The notes: generated by a model from the letters alone, not told the origin. Positions 19,902-29,034 are shown, counted from the first letter of the stretch. The stretch: DNA of 64,000 nucleotides from Xanthomonas theicola (GCF_014236795.1 NZ_CP049017.1:3574001-3638000), one strand, 5' to 3'. Made by a program: numbers and translations.

Positions 19902-20404
19902 TCCGCCAAGACCCATATTACAGAGCAGGCTAACCGCCCACGTCGGATTGACGTCGGCATCCGCAAGACGCGGAGATCCCAACCTCCACGTATGCGGCGA
20001 CGGACCCGAACGACAGCGCCTTGAAGAACGGAGCATCGGCGCACGGCCGGCGCGGGCGAACCCGCGCCGCTTCGCGCCTCGGCGCTCTGCCCAGACCTGA
20101 CGGTCGCCAGCTGCGGCTGTTCGCCTCGGAAGCTGCCGGGAGACTGCAAGCGGGCGCCCATGCGGCGCGGACGCTGGCATGGCTGGATCGCCTCGATGGC
20201 GCGGGATCGCACCGCTGGCGACCCGGCATGTGCTGCGCCGCCGCTGCACCGCAACAGTTCGAGGCGCGCAGCCGCGGCGCGACCCGGCCCGGCAACGCCG
20301 GCACGCGGCCAGCGCGCGCAACATGCCCTGCGGGCCGGCGGCGCTCACGCGGCAGGCGCAAGCGCCCGGCAGAATGCGGCCAGGCCCCCGTCCGTTCACA
20401 GCGC
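19902..20404. other. Gap between the ISL3 remnant and the nuclease gene
   Basis: About 500 bp with no gene I can support. The first 60 bp may be the IS end. The rest is GC-rich and open in more than one frame without recognisable similarity. In many relatives a cardiolipin synthase (ClsB) stands upstream of a YbhP-like protein; no trace of its HKD motifs is seen here. Confidence 0.5.
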
Positions 20405-21148
20405 ATGCCTTCGATCAACGTGTTGACCATCAACGCGCACATGGGCTTCAGCCTGCTCAAGCAGCGCTTCGTGCTGCCCGCGCTGCGCGACGCGATCGGC
20501 ACGGTGTCGGCCGGCTTGGTGTTCCTGCAGGAGGTGCTGGGCGAGCACGCGCTGCATGCAAGGTGTCGTTCCGATTGGCCCGCGCAGGCCCAGCACGCCT
20601 TCCTCGCCGACCCGCTGTGGCCGCAGTCCGCCTACGGGCGCAACGCGGTCTATGCGCACGGCCACCACGGCAACGCGCTGCTGTCGAAGTACCCCATCGT
20701 TGCATGGCGCAACCGCGACGTGTCGGTGCCGGGCCACGAGCGCCGTGGCCTGCTGCACGCCATCGTGCGCGTGCCGGGCCTCGACGTCGACGTGCATACG
20801 CTCTGCGTGCACCTGGGCCTGCGCGAAGCGCACCGGCAGCGGCAGATCGGGCTGCTGTGCGGGATCGTGACCGACGAGATCGCGACGGACGCGCCGCTGA
20901 TCGTGGCCGGCGACTTCAACGACTGGCGCGGGCGCGGGCATCCGCTGCTGCGCCGCTGCGGCCTGACCGAGGCCTTCGACGGCCTGCATGGCCGCATGGC
21001 GCCGACGTTCCCGGCGTGCCGGCCGCTGTTGCCGGTCGACCGTATCTACCTGCGCAACGTCCGCATCGAGCAGGCGCACGTGCTGTCGGGGCGTCCGTGG
21101 TCGCATCTGTCCGACCACCTGCCGTTGCTGGCGAGGATCGCGCTGTGA
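20405..21148 (+). CDS. Endonuclease/exonuclease/phosphatase-family protein (YbhP-like)
   Basis: This 247-residue EEP-fold hydrolase starts at ATG 20405 (reads PSINVLTINAHMGF). EEP motifs are present in order: LTINAHMG (Asn metal ligand), GLVFLQEVLGEH (Glu), HLGLREAHRQRQ (His), IVAGDFNDWRG (Asp/Asn) and SHLSDHLPLLARI (Asp/His). The arrangement is that of E. coli YbhP. It is followed 13 bp later by a YbhN-like membrane protein. The natural substrate is unknown; phosphodiester or phospholipid head-group hydrolysis is plausible. Confidence 0.88.
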   Translation: MPSINVLTINAHMGFSLLKQRFVLPALRDAIGTVSAGLVFLQEVLGEHALHARCRSDWPAQAQHAFLADPLWPQSAYGRNAVYAHGHHGNALLSKYPIVAWRNRDVSVPGHERRGLLHAIVRVPGLDVDVHTLCVHLGLREAHRQRQIGLLCGIVTDEIATDAPLIVAGDFNDWRGRGHPLLRRCGLTEAFDGLHGRMAPTFPACRPLLPVDRIYLRNVRIEQAHVLSGRPWSHLSDHLPLLARIAL

Positions 21149-21161
21149 GCGGTCGCAAGGC

Positions 21162-22097
21162 ATGACGCCGCCGCGCCATCGATGGCGACGCGCGCACCGG
21201 ATCGTGCAATGCGCGTTCCTGGCGCTGGTGGCGGTCCTACTGGTGCGCTACGGGCGTTCGCTCGACTGGGCGCAGGTCGGCGCGGCCCTGGCCGGCTACG
21301 GCGGCGGCACCCTGGCCCTGGCGGCCGGCCTGGCCCTGGGCGGTTACGGTCTGTACACCGGCTACGACCTGGCCGCGCGCCGCTACGCCGGCCACACGCT
21401 GCCCACACTGCGGGTGATGGCGATCGCCGCGATCGCGTACGCATTCAGCCTCAACCTCGGCGCGCTGGTCGGTGGCGCCGGCTTCCGCTACCGCATGTAT
21501 TCGCATGCGGGGCTGGGGCCGGGCAGTATCGGCCGCATCGTCGCCTTCGCCATCGCGACCAACTGGGTGGGCTACCTGCTGCTGGCCGGCACGCTGCTCG
21601 CTTGCGGCCAGCTGCGCACGCCGCCGCAGTGGCCAGTGCAGGGCGCGGACCTGCGCTGGCTGGGCATCGCGATGTTGCTGGCCGCCGTGGCGTATCCGGT
21701 CGCATGCCATCTGGCGCACGGACGCGCGTGGCGGGTACGCCGGCATGCGCTGCGCCTGCCGGCGCACGCACCGGCGCTGCTGCAACTGTTGCTTGGCAGC
21801 GCCAACTGGGCGTTGATGGGCGCGCTGCTGTTCGCGCTGATGCCGCCCGGCGTGGACTACGTTGCGGTGCTCGGCGCGCTGCTGGCGGCGGCGGTTGTCT
21901 CGGCCATCGTGCACGTCCCGGCCGGCATCGGCGTGCTGGAGGCGGTGTCCATCCCCATGCTCGGCCACCAGGCACCGTCGGCGCAGCTGTTGGCCGCGCT
22001 GCTCGCCTATCGCGCCTGCTACTACCTGGGGCCGCTGCTGCTGGCGACGGGCGGTTACGCCGCGCTGGAAGCGCGGCGGCGCGGCGCGACGGGATAG
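21162..22097 (+). CDS. YbhN-like integral membrane protein (UPF0104/LPG synthase TM family)
   Basis: This 311-residue polytopic inner-membrane protein has about eight hydrophobic segments. The family signature is visible in YAFSLNLGALVGGAGFRYRMY and in the late segment HVPAGIGVLEAVSIPMLG. These are the flippase-like transmembrane domains shared with MprF (lysyl-phosphatidylglycerol synthase) and AglD. It lies 13 bp after the YbhP-like gene, so they form an operon, matching the ybhPON order of E. coli with ybhO (clsB) absent. A role in lipid transport or phospholipid remodelling is inferred. Confidence 0.88.
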   Translation: MTPPRHRWRRAHRIVQCAFLALVAVLLVRYGRSLDWAQVGAALAGYGGGTLALAAGLALGGYGLYTGYDLAARRYAGHTLPTLRVMAIAAIAYAFSLNLGALVGGAGFRYRMYSHAGLGPGSIGRIVAFAIATNWVGYLLLAGTLLACGQLRTPPQWPVQGADLRWLGIAMLLAAVAYPVACHLAHGRAWRVRRHALRLPAHAPALLQLLLGSANWALMGALLFALMPPGVDYVAVLGALLAAAVVSAIVHVPAGIGVLEAVSIPMLGHQAPSAQLLAALLAYRACYYLGPLLLATGGYAALEARRRGATG

Positions 22098-22528
22098 GGC
22101 CGGTCGCCATGGGCGATGGCGGCCGGAGCGACAGCCGATCCGCGATCGCAGCGATCCGGCCGGTCGCGGATAAGGCGCGATTTTTCGCGGGCACTCCGGT
22201 CCAGCGTGCGCCCGGACACTCCGACCGGCCAGCGGCGCAGCGGGCCGGTTGGCGCAATCCGGCCGTACCACGGGATGATTTCCGGCACTGCGGCAACGCC
22301 GGTTGTCCGCGGAAACTGCAGCATAACGCTCACAGCGATCATGATGCGCATCATCCTGCGGAACGGGCGCGCACCCTGCGGCCTGCAGTGCAACGGCCGT
22401 GCTGCCGCCGCTTCCGTGCCACTGGCGCCAACGCCGCCGTCAACGCCGCCATCGGGATCGCGGTGAGCGCCTGGCCGTCGGCATCCCACTCACTCTGCAC
22501 CGCAGCGCAGCCACCAGGCGGACTCGCC
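22098..22528. other. Gap with one hairpin, no gene recognised
   Basis: No coding region is supported. ATCCGCGA at 22138-22145 pairs with TCGCGGAT at 22164-22171 about 40 bp after the ybhN stop, a possible weak terminator without a clean T-run next to it. Confidence 0.4.
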
Positions 22529-22720
22529 ATGAACACCGCGCGGCATGTTGCGCCACTCATCCTGACGCTGCTGGTATCGACCGGTTGCCAGCCACGCAAG
22601 ACCGGGATGTTCTCGACCCTGGAGATGGGCGAGGACGGCCTGGTCGACGGATACGGGATTTTCATCATCCAGGGCGACCGCGCGACAGGCGCGGACACAG
22701 GTCGCTACGCGATCGTGTAG
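22529..22720 (+). CDS. Small putative lipoprotein
   Basis: This 63-residue ORF has a typical lipoprotein signal: a basic N-terminus, hydrophobic core LILTLLVS and lipobox VSTGC at about residues 18-22. The mature part is about 40 residues (KTGMFSTLEMGEDGLVDGYG ... YAIV) with no family I recognise. It may be the N-terminal remnant of a longer protein, because the following 400 bp look degenerate and lead to a REP element and an IS island. Confidence 0.5.
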   Translation: MNTARHVAPLILTLLVSTGCQPRKTGMFSTLEMGEDGLVDGYGIFIIQGDRATGADTGRYAIV

Positions 22721-23016
22721 TGCGCGGACGGCAAGATCAGCCCGCCGCCGATCGGCCAGGTGAGATGATGGTGGAACAGATCGGCATCGCGCTTGCGCCG
22801 CATTCGCTCCCGGGCTGCCCGCCCTCCCGTTTCGGCGGTCAAGTCGGCTTCAAGGAGCCGCTGGGCGCTTCGGCGGCGGCAAGGATCTGGCGCTGTCTCG
22901 CAAGTACAGCTTCTGGGAATGAACGCCCACCCGCGATGCGCGCCGGCGTGGCGTCGGGCACGGCGGGTGCAGCAGGCCACCGGCCTCGCCGCGAGACCGG
23001 CGCCGGGACTGGCGCT

Positions 23017-23153
23017 AGAGCAATTTCGATCCAAGTGATGCCACTTGTGGGAGCGACTTCAGTCGCGAAGGGCTTTGCCTACAAAGTTCGGCGCGACTGA
23101 AGTCGCTCCCACAACACTGCGCTGGCTGCAAATACTCAAGCCGAAAATGCTCT
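23017..23153. repeat. REP-cored miniature element, copy 1 (137 bp)
   Basis: The core is a REP-type palindrome, GTGGGAGCGACTTCAGTCGC (23047) facing its complement ending at 23112. Outside it, AGAGCAATTTCGATCC at the left and CCGAAAATGCTCT at the right form terminal inverted repeats, bounded by CTAG-type TA dinucleotides. A second full copy is at 33108-33245, sharing the flanks GTGATGCCACTT and GCTGGCTGCAAATAC. No ORF is present. Confidence 0.75.
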
Positions 23154-23161
23154 AGGGCCTG

Positions 23162-23898
23162 TTAACACATCCGAAGCCCATCAACGACCAGGACGAAGCT
23201 GAGGAATCCAAGGAACATGGCATCCAGCTTCTCGAAGCGCGAGAAAATCCGGCGGTAGCCTTTCAGGCGACGGAACAGTCTCTCCACTTCGTTGCGCCGC
23301 TTGTACATCTCCCGGTTGTATTCCCAAGGCTCGACCCGATTGGATTTCGGCGGGACCACCGGCACGAAGCCAAGATCGAGCGCCAACTGGCGGGTTTGGT
23401 TGCCTTCGTAGGCACGGTCCATCAACAAATGAATCGGCCGCTCCACTGGCCCCAGGTGTTCAAGCAACGTGCGGCCTGCAGGTGCGTCATGCACGTTACC
23501 AGGCGTCAATCCAAAGGTGATGGCTGTTCGAGCATCTGCGGCAACCATATGAATCTTGGTGTTCCATCCACCGCGGGACTTGCCGACGGCCTGCGGACCG
23601 TTTTTTTTAATGCGCCCGTGCCATCGGGATGCACCTTGATGCTGGTGGAGTCCAGCGAGATTGCTTCGATTTTGATGCGCACGATCTGGGACTTCTGCAA
23701 TTGGGCCAACATCCGGTCCAGCACACCCGCCTTGGCCCAGCGGTTCATGCGTGTGTACACCGTGTGCCAGTTGCCAAAGCGCTTGGGCAGGCCGCGCCAT
23801 TTGCAGCCATGCTCGGCAACGTAAAGGATGGCGTTGACCACTTGCAGGTTGGTCATGCTGACATTGCCGCGCTGTGCCGGCAGGCAGTGTTCGAGTAA
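23162..23898 (-). CDS. IS5-family (IS427-type) transposase, two-frame, 5' end split by IS200
   Basis: OrfA (frame starting within 23898) reads NLQVVNAILYVAEHGCKWRG, then WHTVYTRMNRWAKAGVLDRM and the first Asp in SLDSTSIKVHPDG. OrfB continues in the -1 frame with KSRGGWNTKIHMVAADA, LLMDRAYEGNQTR (second Asp) and RRNEVERLFRRLKGYRRIF (Glu). The junction is a run of eight A residues (23601-23608), a normal programmed -1 frameshift site in this group. The IS ends are inverted repeats TAGGGCCTGTTAACAC (about 23154) and its complement at about 24552-24570. An IS200 copy (about 23899-24546) is inserted at the very start of OrfA and has removed the start codon region from the rest. Confidence 0.85.
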
Positions 23899-24546
23899 AT
23901 ATCCCCCGGCAAAGCCGGGGGCTTTAGAGATGTGAGCCGCTCAAAGCGGCTGCGGGAGCGCTACGCGCCTCCCTTGTTAGGGCCACCTGAAGGTGGCCGA
24001 CTACCTCAGCAACTGCAATTGGTCCAAGCGCCGATCTTCCGCCTCTTGGTTCTGGATGTATGCCCCGATCAACCCTTCATCCCGACCTACCCTCGTAACG
24101 AAGTAACCTCGCGCCCAGAAGCTCTGCCCTACAAAGTTCCGCTTCCGCTCCACATACACCCGCGCTAGGTGGATGGCGCTCTTGCCCTTGATATAGCCCA
24201 CCACCTGCGACACCGCCTACTTCGGCGGAATCTTCAACAGCATATGGACGTGATCTGGCATCAGATGGCCCTCCTCGACCCGGCTCTCCTTCTGCTCGGC
24301 CAATCGCCGGAACACCTCTCCTAGATGCTTCCTCAGACCCACATACAGTGTCTTACGGCGACACTTCGGTATGAACACAACGTGGTACAGACACTCCCAC
24401 CCGGTGTGACTTAAGCTCTCAAACTCATCCATCTCGGTTTCTCCGTCTCGTGTGCTTGGCCGCTCACGTTGCGGAGTCTCCGGGATGGACTCCCGGATAC
24501 GTCAAACTTCTACTGCCTCCCCGGCAGAGCCGGGGGAACTCTCAGG
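23899..24546 (-). mobile_element. IS200/IS605-family element with an amber-interrupted TnpA
   Basis: Both ends carry subterminal hairpins (CCCCCGGCAAAGCCGGGGG near 23903 and CCCCGGCAGAGCCGGGG near 24520), as expected for IS200. TnpA (24001-24432, minus strand) is a Y1 HUH transposase: YHVVFIPKCRRKTLYVGLRK, the HUH motif DHVHMLL, then a TAG at 24217-24219 and in the same frame AVSQVVGYIKGKSAIHLARV and the catalytic Tyr in GAYIQNQEAED. Without the TAG the protein would be about 144 residues. The stop stands where relatives have Tyr in IPPKYAV. It is inserted inside the IS5-family copy. Confidence 0.88.
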
Positions 24547-24569
24547 TTGGTTTAGTGTTAACAGGCCCT

Positions 24570-25736
24570 AGGGATAGTCTGATCAACGCGGTCGGAGGAT
24601 GAGGCAAGCCATATCGACCACGCCCACGGCGCTCAGACCCTCGGTTTTTCGCCGTTTCCGGCGCATTTCCGGGGTATTTCCCGGATTACAGGCACACCCT
24701 CCCCACGACAGGCAGCAACTGCTTTCGCTTCAGCCACAGGTTCGACAGCGCAAACAGCGTCAGCACTTGCGCCGTGTTCTTCGCCAGGCCGCGATAGCGC
24801 ACCTTGACGTAGCCAAACTGGCGCTTGATCACCCGGAACGGATGCTCCACCTTCGCCCTCAGGCTGGCCTTGGCGTGCTCCCAGCGCTGTGCCCACTTCA
24901 ATTCGCGCTTGCTCTTGATCTGCTTCAGCTTCGAGGGCTTCTCCGCGATCAGATAGCGCAGCTTGCGCTTGCTCGCCATCTCCTCGCGCTTGGCCAGCCC
25001 GGTGTAGCCGCTGTCGCCGCATACCGTGTCTTCCTTGCCGTGCAGCAGCTTGTGCGCCTGGGTGATATCTGCGGCGTTGGCCGCCGTGCATTCCAAGTGG
25101 TGCACCAGCCCGGACTCATCGTCCACGCCGATGTGCGCTTTCATCCCGAAGTAGTACTGATTGCCCTTCTTGGTCTGGTGCATTTCCGGGTCGCGCTCGC
25201 CGTTCTTGTTCTTGGTCGAGCTGGGCGCGGCAATGATCGTGGCGTCCACGATGGTGCCGCCGCGCAGGCTCTGGCCCTTGCGCGATAGGTGCGCGTTGAC
25301 CCGGTTGAACAGCGTGCGCGCCAGATCGTGCGTCTCCAGCAACCGGCGGAAGTTGAGGATCGTGGTCTCGTCCGGCACCTCATCCAACCCGCCGATCCTG
25401 GCGAAACGGCGCATCGACGCCGTGTCGTACAAGGCTTCTTCCGCGCCCGGGTCGCTCAGTGCGTACCACTGCTGCAGAAAGTGGATGCGCAGCATTGTCT
25501 CCAGCGGGTACGGCTGACGGCCCGGATGGCCCGACTTCGGATAGTGCGGCGCGATCAGCGCCAGCAGGTCTTTCCACGGCACCACCTGATCCATCTCGGC
25601 CAGCAACCTTTCGCGCCGCGTCTGCTTGCGCTTGCCGTTGTACTCCGCGTCGCCGAAAGACAATTGCATCGTCGTTGTCCTGTTGGGCTTTGTACGATTG
25701 TCGCAGGATCAGAGGGAGTTGTTCAGACCATCCCTA
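24570..25736 (-). mobile_element. IS5-family element, intact
   Basis: Terminal inverted repeats AGGGATAGTCTGATC (24570) and, from the other end, AGGGATGGTCTGAAC bound a 1.17-kb element containing one transposase gene. CTAG occurs at both boundaries, compatible with insertion at a CTAG/TA target; on the left this CTAG is shared with the end of the neighbouring IS5-family copy, on the right with the IS630. Confidence 0.88.
24686..25669 (-). CDS. IS5-family transposase
   Basis: This 327-residue intact transposase has the IS5 N-terminal domain (DUF772) as MDQVVPWKDLLALIAPHYPK and PLETMLRIHFLQQWYALSDP. The DDE residues lie in IVDATIIAAPSSTKN (first Asp), VCGDSGYTGL (second Asp) and the Glu region around RAKVEHPFRVIKRQFGYVKV. 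A truncated near-identical gene lies at 26907-27612, on the same strand beyond an IS630. The frame is undamaged, so this copy may be active. Confidence 0.93.
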   Translation of the reverse strand: MQLSFGDAEYNGKRKQTRRERLLAEMDQVVPWKDLLALIAPHYPKSGHPGRQPYPLETMLRIHFLQQWYALSDPGAEEALYDTASMRRFARIGGLDEVPDETTILNFRRLLETHDLARTLFNRVNAHLSRKGQSLRGGTIVDATIIAAPSSTKNKNGERDPEMHQTKKGNQYYFGMKAHIGVDDESGLVHHLECTAANAADITQAHKLLHGKEDTVCGDSGYTGLAKREEMASKRKLRYLIAEKPSKLKQIKSKRELKWAQRWEHAKASLRAKVEHPFRVIKRQFGYVKVRYRGLAKNTAQVLTLFALSNLWLKRKQLLPVVGRVCL

Positions 25737-25737
25737 G

Positions 25738-26906
25738 TGTGCCGTCTCAGAAATAATATCCCTCACGCTTGCGATGCCATTGCTTCGCGGGCTCACTGAA
25801 TTTTGTTAAAGATGTTTTCCCATTTGGCGTTCCAAACGTAGCGAGTGGGCTGTGCATTGGGCAGTGCCAAGAAGGTAGTCATGGCGCTTTCCAGCTCTCG
25901 CACGGAGGCAAAGCTACCATCGCGCAGGTACACCGTGGTGTCGCGAAAGAAGCGTTCAACCATGTTCATCCAAGAACTTGAGGTGGGGATGAAATGCATG
26001 TGCAAGCGTTTGCGCTTTTCAAGCCAGGCCTTCACCGCCGGGGGTTTGTGCGTGGCGTAGTTGTCCATGATCAGATGCAATTGAAGATATTTGGGCGTTT
26101 CTCGATTGATTTTCTTGAGAAATTCCAGCCACTCCTGATGCCGGTGTTGGCGCTCGATGCAGCTGATCAAGCGTCCCTGTAGATAGTCCAGCGCGGTGAA
26201 CAAAGTGACGGTCCCGTGGCGGACATAATCGTGCGATTGCGTTCGGATATGGCCGATCCCCAGTGGCAGTCCCGGCTGAGTGCGTTCAAGAGCCTGTACC
26301 TGACTTTTTTCATCGCAGCAGAGCACCAGTGCCCTGTCTGTCGGATTGATGTATAGCCCGATCACATCCCAAAAATTCTCTTCAAAGTGCGGATCATTTG
26401 AGAGTTCAAAGGTGCGCGTCAGATGCGGTTTGATATCGTTGGCGGCCCAGATTCGTTGGACACTGGGCGGAGAAATACCTGTGAATTCAGCCATGCTTCG
26501 GCAACTCCAGCGAGGTTGCCCGATGCGCGGTTGAACCACCTGTTCAAGTACTCGACTCAATGCCTCTGCGGGTAACGACGAAGGGCGCCCGCGTCCAGGT
26601 TTATCAATCAGCCCATCTAATCGCAGCTCTTGAAAGCGCTGGCACCATCGAGTGACAGAGGGAAGTGAAAAACCAATCAGGCGGGCTATATCGACTCGTG
26701 ATTTGCCTTGAGCCGCCAACAAAATGACCCGCGCACGTCGGCCATCACGCTGACTGATGGCGGCAGCCCTGACGCGACGACTGAGTTCGCTGTGCTCTTC
26801 GGGTGTCAGGGTAATGTTCTGCGAGTTCATCTGCCCGTCTCCGGTCTGTTGCTGACAGGGGAAGCATAGACAATTTTTAGGAAGCGTTATTTTTGAGACG
26901 GAACAC
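25738..26906 (-). mobile_element. IS630-family element, intact, bounded by TA
   Basis: Inverted repeats GTGCCGTCTCAGAAATAA (left) and GTGTTCCGTCTCAAAAATAA (right, complement) enclose the transposase gene, with a TA dinucleotide at each boundary as IS630 elements produce. The right TA falls inside an IS5 transposase codon (KRKLR-Y), but the left TA belongs to a different IS5 copy, so the two flanks do not rejoin into one target. Confidence 0.88.
25793..26830 (-). CDS. IS630-family transposase
   Basis: This 345-residue transposase has an N-terminal paired HTH region (SRVDIARLIGFSLPSVTRWC, then GIGQPRW-like RIGQPRWSCRSMAEF) and a DDE domain: first Asp in LVLCCDEKSQVQALERTQ, second in LHLIMDNYATHKPP and the Glu in SSSWMNMVERFF. 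The gene is full length and in one frame. It belongs to a different subgroup from the remnant at 1250-1500. Confidence 0.93.
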   Translation of the reverse strand: MNSQNITLTPEEHSELSRRVRAAAISQRDGRRARVILLAAQGKSRVDIARLIGFSLPSVTRWCQRFQELRLDGLIDKPGRGRPSSLPAEALSRVLEQVVQPRIGQPRWSCRSMAEFTGISPPSVQRIWAANDIKPHLTRTFELSNDPHFEENFWDVIGLYINPTDRALVLCCDEKSQVQALERTQPGLPLGIGHIRTQSHDYVRHGTVTLFTALDYLQGRLISCIERQHRHQEWLEFLKKINRETPKYLQLHLIMDNYATHKPPAVKAWLEKRKRLHMHFIPTSSSWMNMVERFFRDTTVYLRDGSFASVRELESAMTTFLALPNAQPTRYVWNAKWENIFNKIQ

Positions 26907-27612
26907 TAGCGCAGCTTGCGCTTGGCCGCCATCTCCTGGCGCTGCTCCAGCCCGGTGCAGCCGCCGTCCCCGCACACCGTGTCTTCCTTGCCGTGCAGCA
27001 GCTTGTGCGCCTGGGTGATGTCAGCCACATTGGCCGCTGTGCATTCCACGTGGTGTACCCGCCCGGAGTCGTCGTCCACGCCGATGTGCGCCTTCATCCC
27101 GAAGGAGGACTATTGCCCTTCTTGGTCTGGTGCATCTCCGTATCGCGTTCGCCATCCTGGTTCTTGGTCGAACTGGGCGCGGCAATGATCGTGGCGTCCA
27201 CGATCGTGCCACCGCGCAGGCTCTGGCCCTTGCGCGACAGGTGCGCGTTGACCCAGTTGAACAGTGTGCGCGCCAGATCGTGCGTCTCCAGCAACCGGTG
27301 GAAGTTGAGGATCGTGGTCTCGTCCGGCACATCATCCAGGCCGCCGATCTTCGCGAAACGGCGCATCGACGCCGTGTCGTACAACGCCTCTTCCGCCGCC
27401 GGATCGCTCAGTGCGTATCACTGCTGCAAAAAGTGGATGCGCAACATCGTCTCCAGCGGGTACGGCTGACGGCCCGGCTGGCCCGACTTCGGGCAGTGCG
27501 GCTTGATCGGCGCCCGCAGGCCACTCCACGGCACCGCCTGATCCATCTCAGCCAGGAACACCTCTCGCCGCGTCCGCTTGCCCTTGCCGTTGTACTCCGC
27601 GTCCCCGAAACC
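26907..27612 (-). pseudogene. IS5-family transposase, second copy, truncated
   Basis: The minus-strand sequence is a close relative of the intact gene at 24686-25669: MDQAVPWSGLRAPIKPHCPK, PLETMLRIHFLQQ, then an in-frame TGA, YALSDPAAEEALYDTASMRR, IVDATIIAAPSSTKNQDGER, a small indel at KKGNS, and KAHIGVDDDSGRVHHVECTA. It stops at KRKLR where the IS630 TA begins; the C-terminal third is absent. The N-terminus runs into unrelated sequence at 27612. Confidence 0.9.
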
Positions 27613-27873
27613 CAAAGGACTTGGCCAGCAACCAGTCGGACAGCAGCACGATGCTATGCCCAGGCGATGCCACGTACAAGAGTGCAAGGCAACGACCACG
27701 GTCGGCTTTGCAGGTGGTGACAACAAGATGCGGTGGCATTCCTCCCGCTCCCCGAAACCAGCGCGCGCGCGCCCGACAGGCTCGCTCGGCCAAATGCGAT
27801 CGCATTCCGGGAACGGCAGAGATTCTCACACCGTTGCACTGGTGGCCGCCCAAGGGACTGTGTGCGATGTCGC

Positions 27874-29034
27874 TCAGCGGAAGTAGCGGGCCTTGAGCGG
27901 CAACGTGGCCGCCCCGACCGCGCTGGCGTCGGCCATCGCGGCGGCGGGCAGCAGCACCGGCAGCGGCCGCACCTGGCCGCGGCGCGGCTGGTTGTCGATG
28001 CGCAGCTGCGGGATCAGTCGCAGCGACAGGTCGCGCGGCAGGCGCCCGCCGAACACCACCGCCTGCGGATCGAACACCGCGCTGATCGCCGAGACGATCA
28101 GCGACAGGCCCGGCGCCACGCGCGCGATCCAGCGCTCGAGCGTTGGCCAGGCCGGATCATAAGCGGCCAGCAGCGCACGGATGTCGGCCAACATTACTCC
28201 GTCCTTGATCAGCATCTGCCGCAGCAGTTCCAGCGTGCCGCGCTCCAAGCCCTGCTCGGGCAGCATGCCGGCGAACTCGCCCGCGTTGCCGTGCGCGCCT
28301 CGCAGGCAGGCGCCGTCGATCACCACCCCGCCGCCGAGGCCGTAGCTGAAATACAGGTAGGCGAAATCGCGATACTGCCGGCCGGCCCCGAGCAGGCTCT
28401 CGCCGACCGCGGCGACGCTGCCGTCATTGTCCACCCACACCGGCAGGCCCAGCGCCTCGGCCAGCCAGTCGCCGATAGACAGCTCGCCCAGTGCGCGCAG
28501 CGGATCGGGCGGGTTGATGCGCGCGGTTGCGTCGACGAAGAAACCGGTCATCGCCACGCCCACGCCCAACCGCGGCCCGAGTCCGGGTCCGGCTGCGGCC
28601 AGCAGCGCTGCATCGGTCTCGCGCAGTTGTAGCAGCAAAGCCGCCGGCTCGGCCGAGCACAGCGGGTGCTCGGCGGTGGCGCGCACCTGCCCGCTGAAGT
28701 CCAGCAGCGCCAGCGATAGCACGTCGGTGGCGATCGAGTAGCCGACAGTGTGGCCGTGGCCGGGATTGAGCGCGATCGCCGCTCCCGGCTTGCCGCGGCC
28801 GCCATGCGCCAGCGAGGCGCCGATGACGACCAACCCGCGTTCGGCCAGGGCATCGATCAGCCGCACCGTCGATTGCACGGTCAATCCGGTGATGCGGCTG
28901 AGCTCGGCGCGGGTGGTGGTGCCGGCGAGGCGCAGGCTGTCGAGCATGCGCCGCTCGTTGTCGCTGAGACCGGGATGCACGGTATGGATGGCACGGGAAG
29001 CACGCGGCAGGGCGACAGGGACCGGAGCAGGCAT
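27874..29034 (-). CDS. ROK-family transcriptional regulator
   Basis: This 386-residue NagC/Mlc/XylR-type regulator is divergent from a TonB receptor. The N-terminal winged helix is LRLAGTTTRAELSRITGLTV followed by QSTVRLIDALAERGLV. The ROK sugar-binding domain has VWVDNDGSVAAVGE and the motif GAHGNAGEFAGM. The usual zinc cluster (His after GE and the C-x-CG-x-x-GC loop) is not seen, which is odd for an active kinase but common in regulators. I chose ATG 29034; ATG 29067 is also possible. It probably represses the adjacent receptor/glycosidase genes in the absence of a sugar ligand. Confidence 0.88.
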   Translation of the reverse strand: MPAPVPVALPRASRAIHTVHPGLSDNERRMLDSLRLAGTTTRAELSRITGLTVQSTVRLIDALAERGLVVIGASLAHGGRGKPGAAIALNPGHGHTVGYSIATDVLSLALLDFSGQVRATAEHPLCSAEPAALLLQLRETDAALLAAAGPGLGPRLGVGVAMTGFFVDATARINPPDPLRALGELSIGDWLAEALGLPVWVDNDGSVAAVGESLLGAGRQYRDFAYLYFSYGLGGGVVIDGACLRGAHGNAGEFAGMLPEQGLERGTLELLRQMLIKDGVMLADIRALLAAYDPAWPTLERWIARVAPGLSLIVSAISAVFDPQAVVFGGRLPRDLSLRLIPQLRIDNQPRRGQVRPLPVLLPAAAMADASAVGAATLPLKARYFR

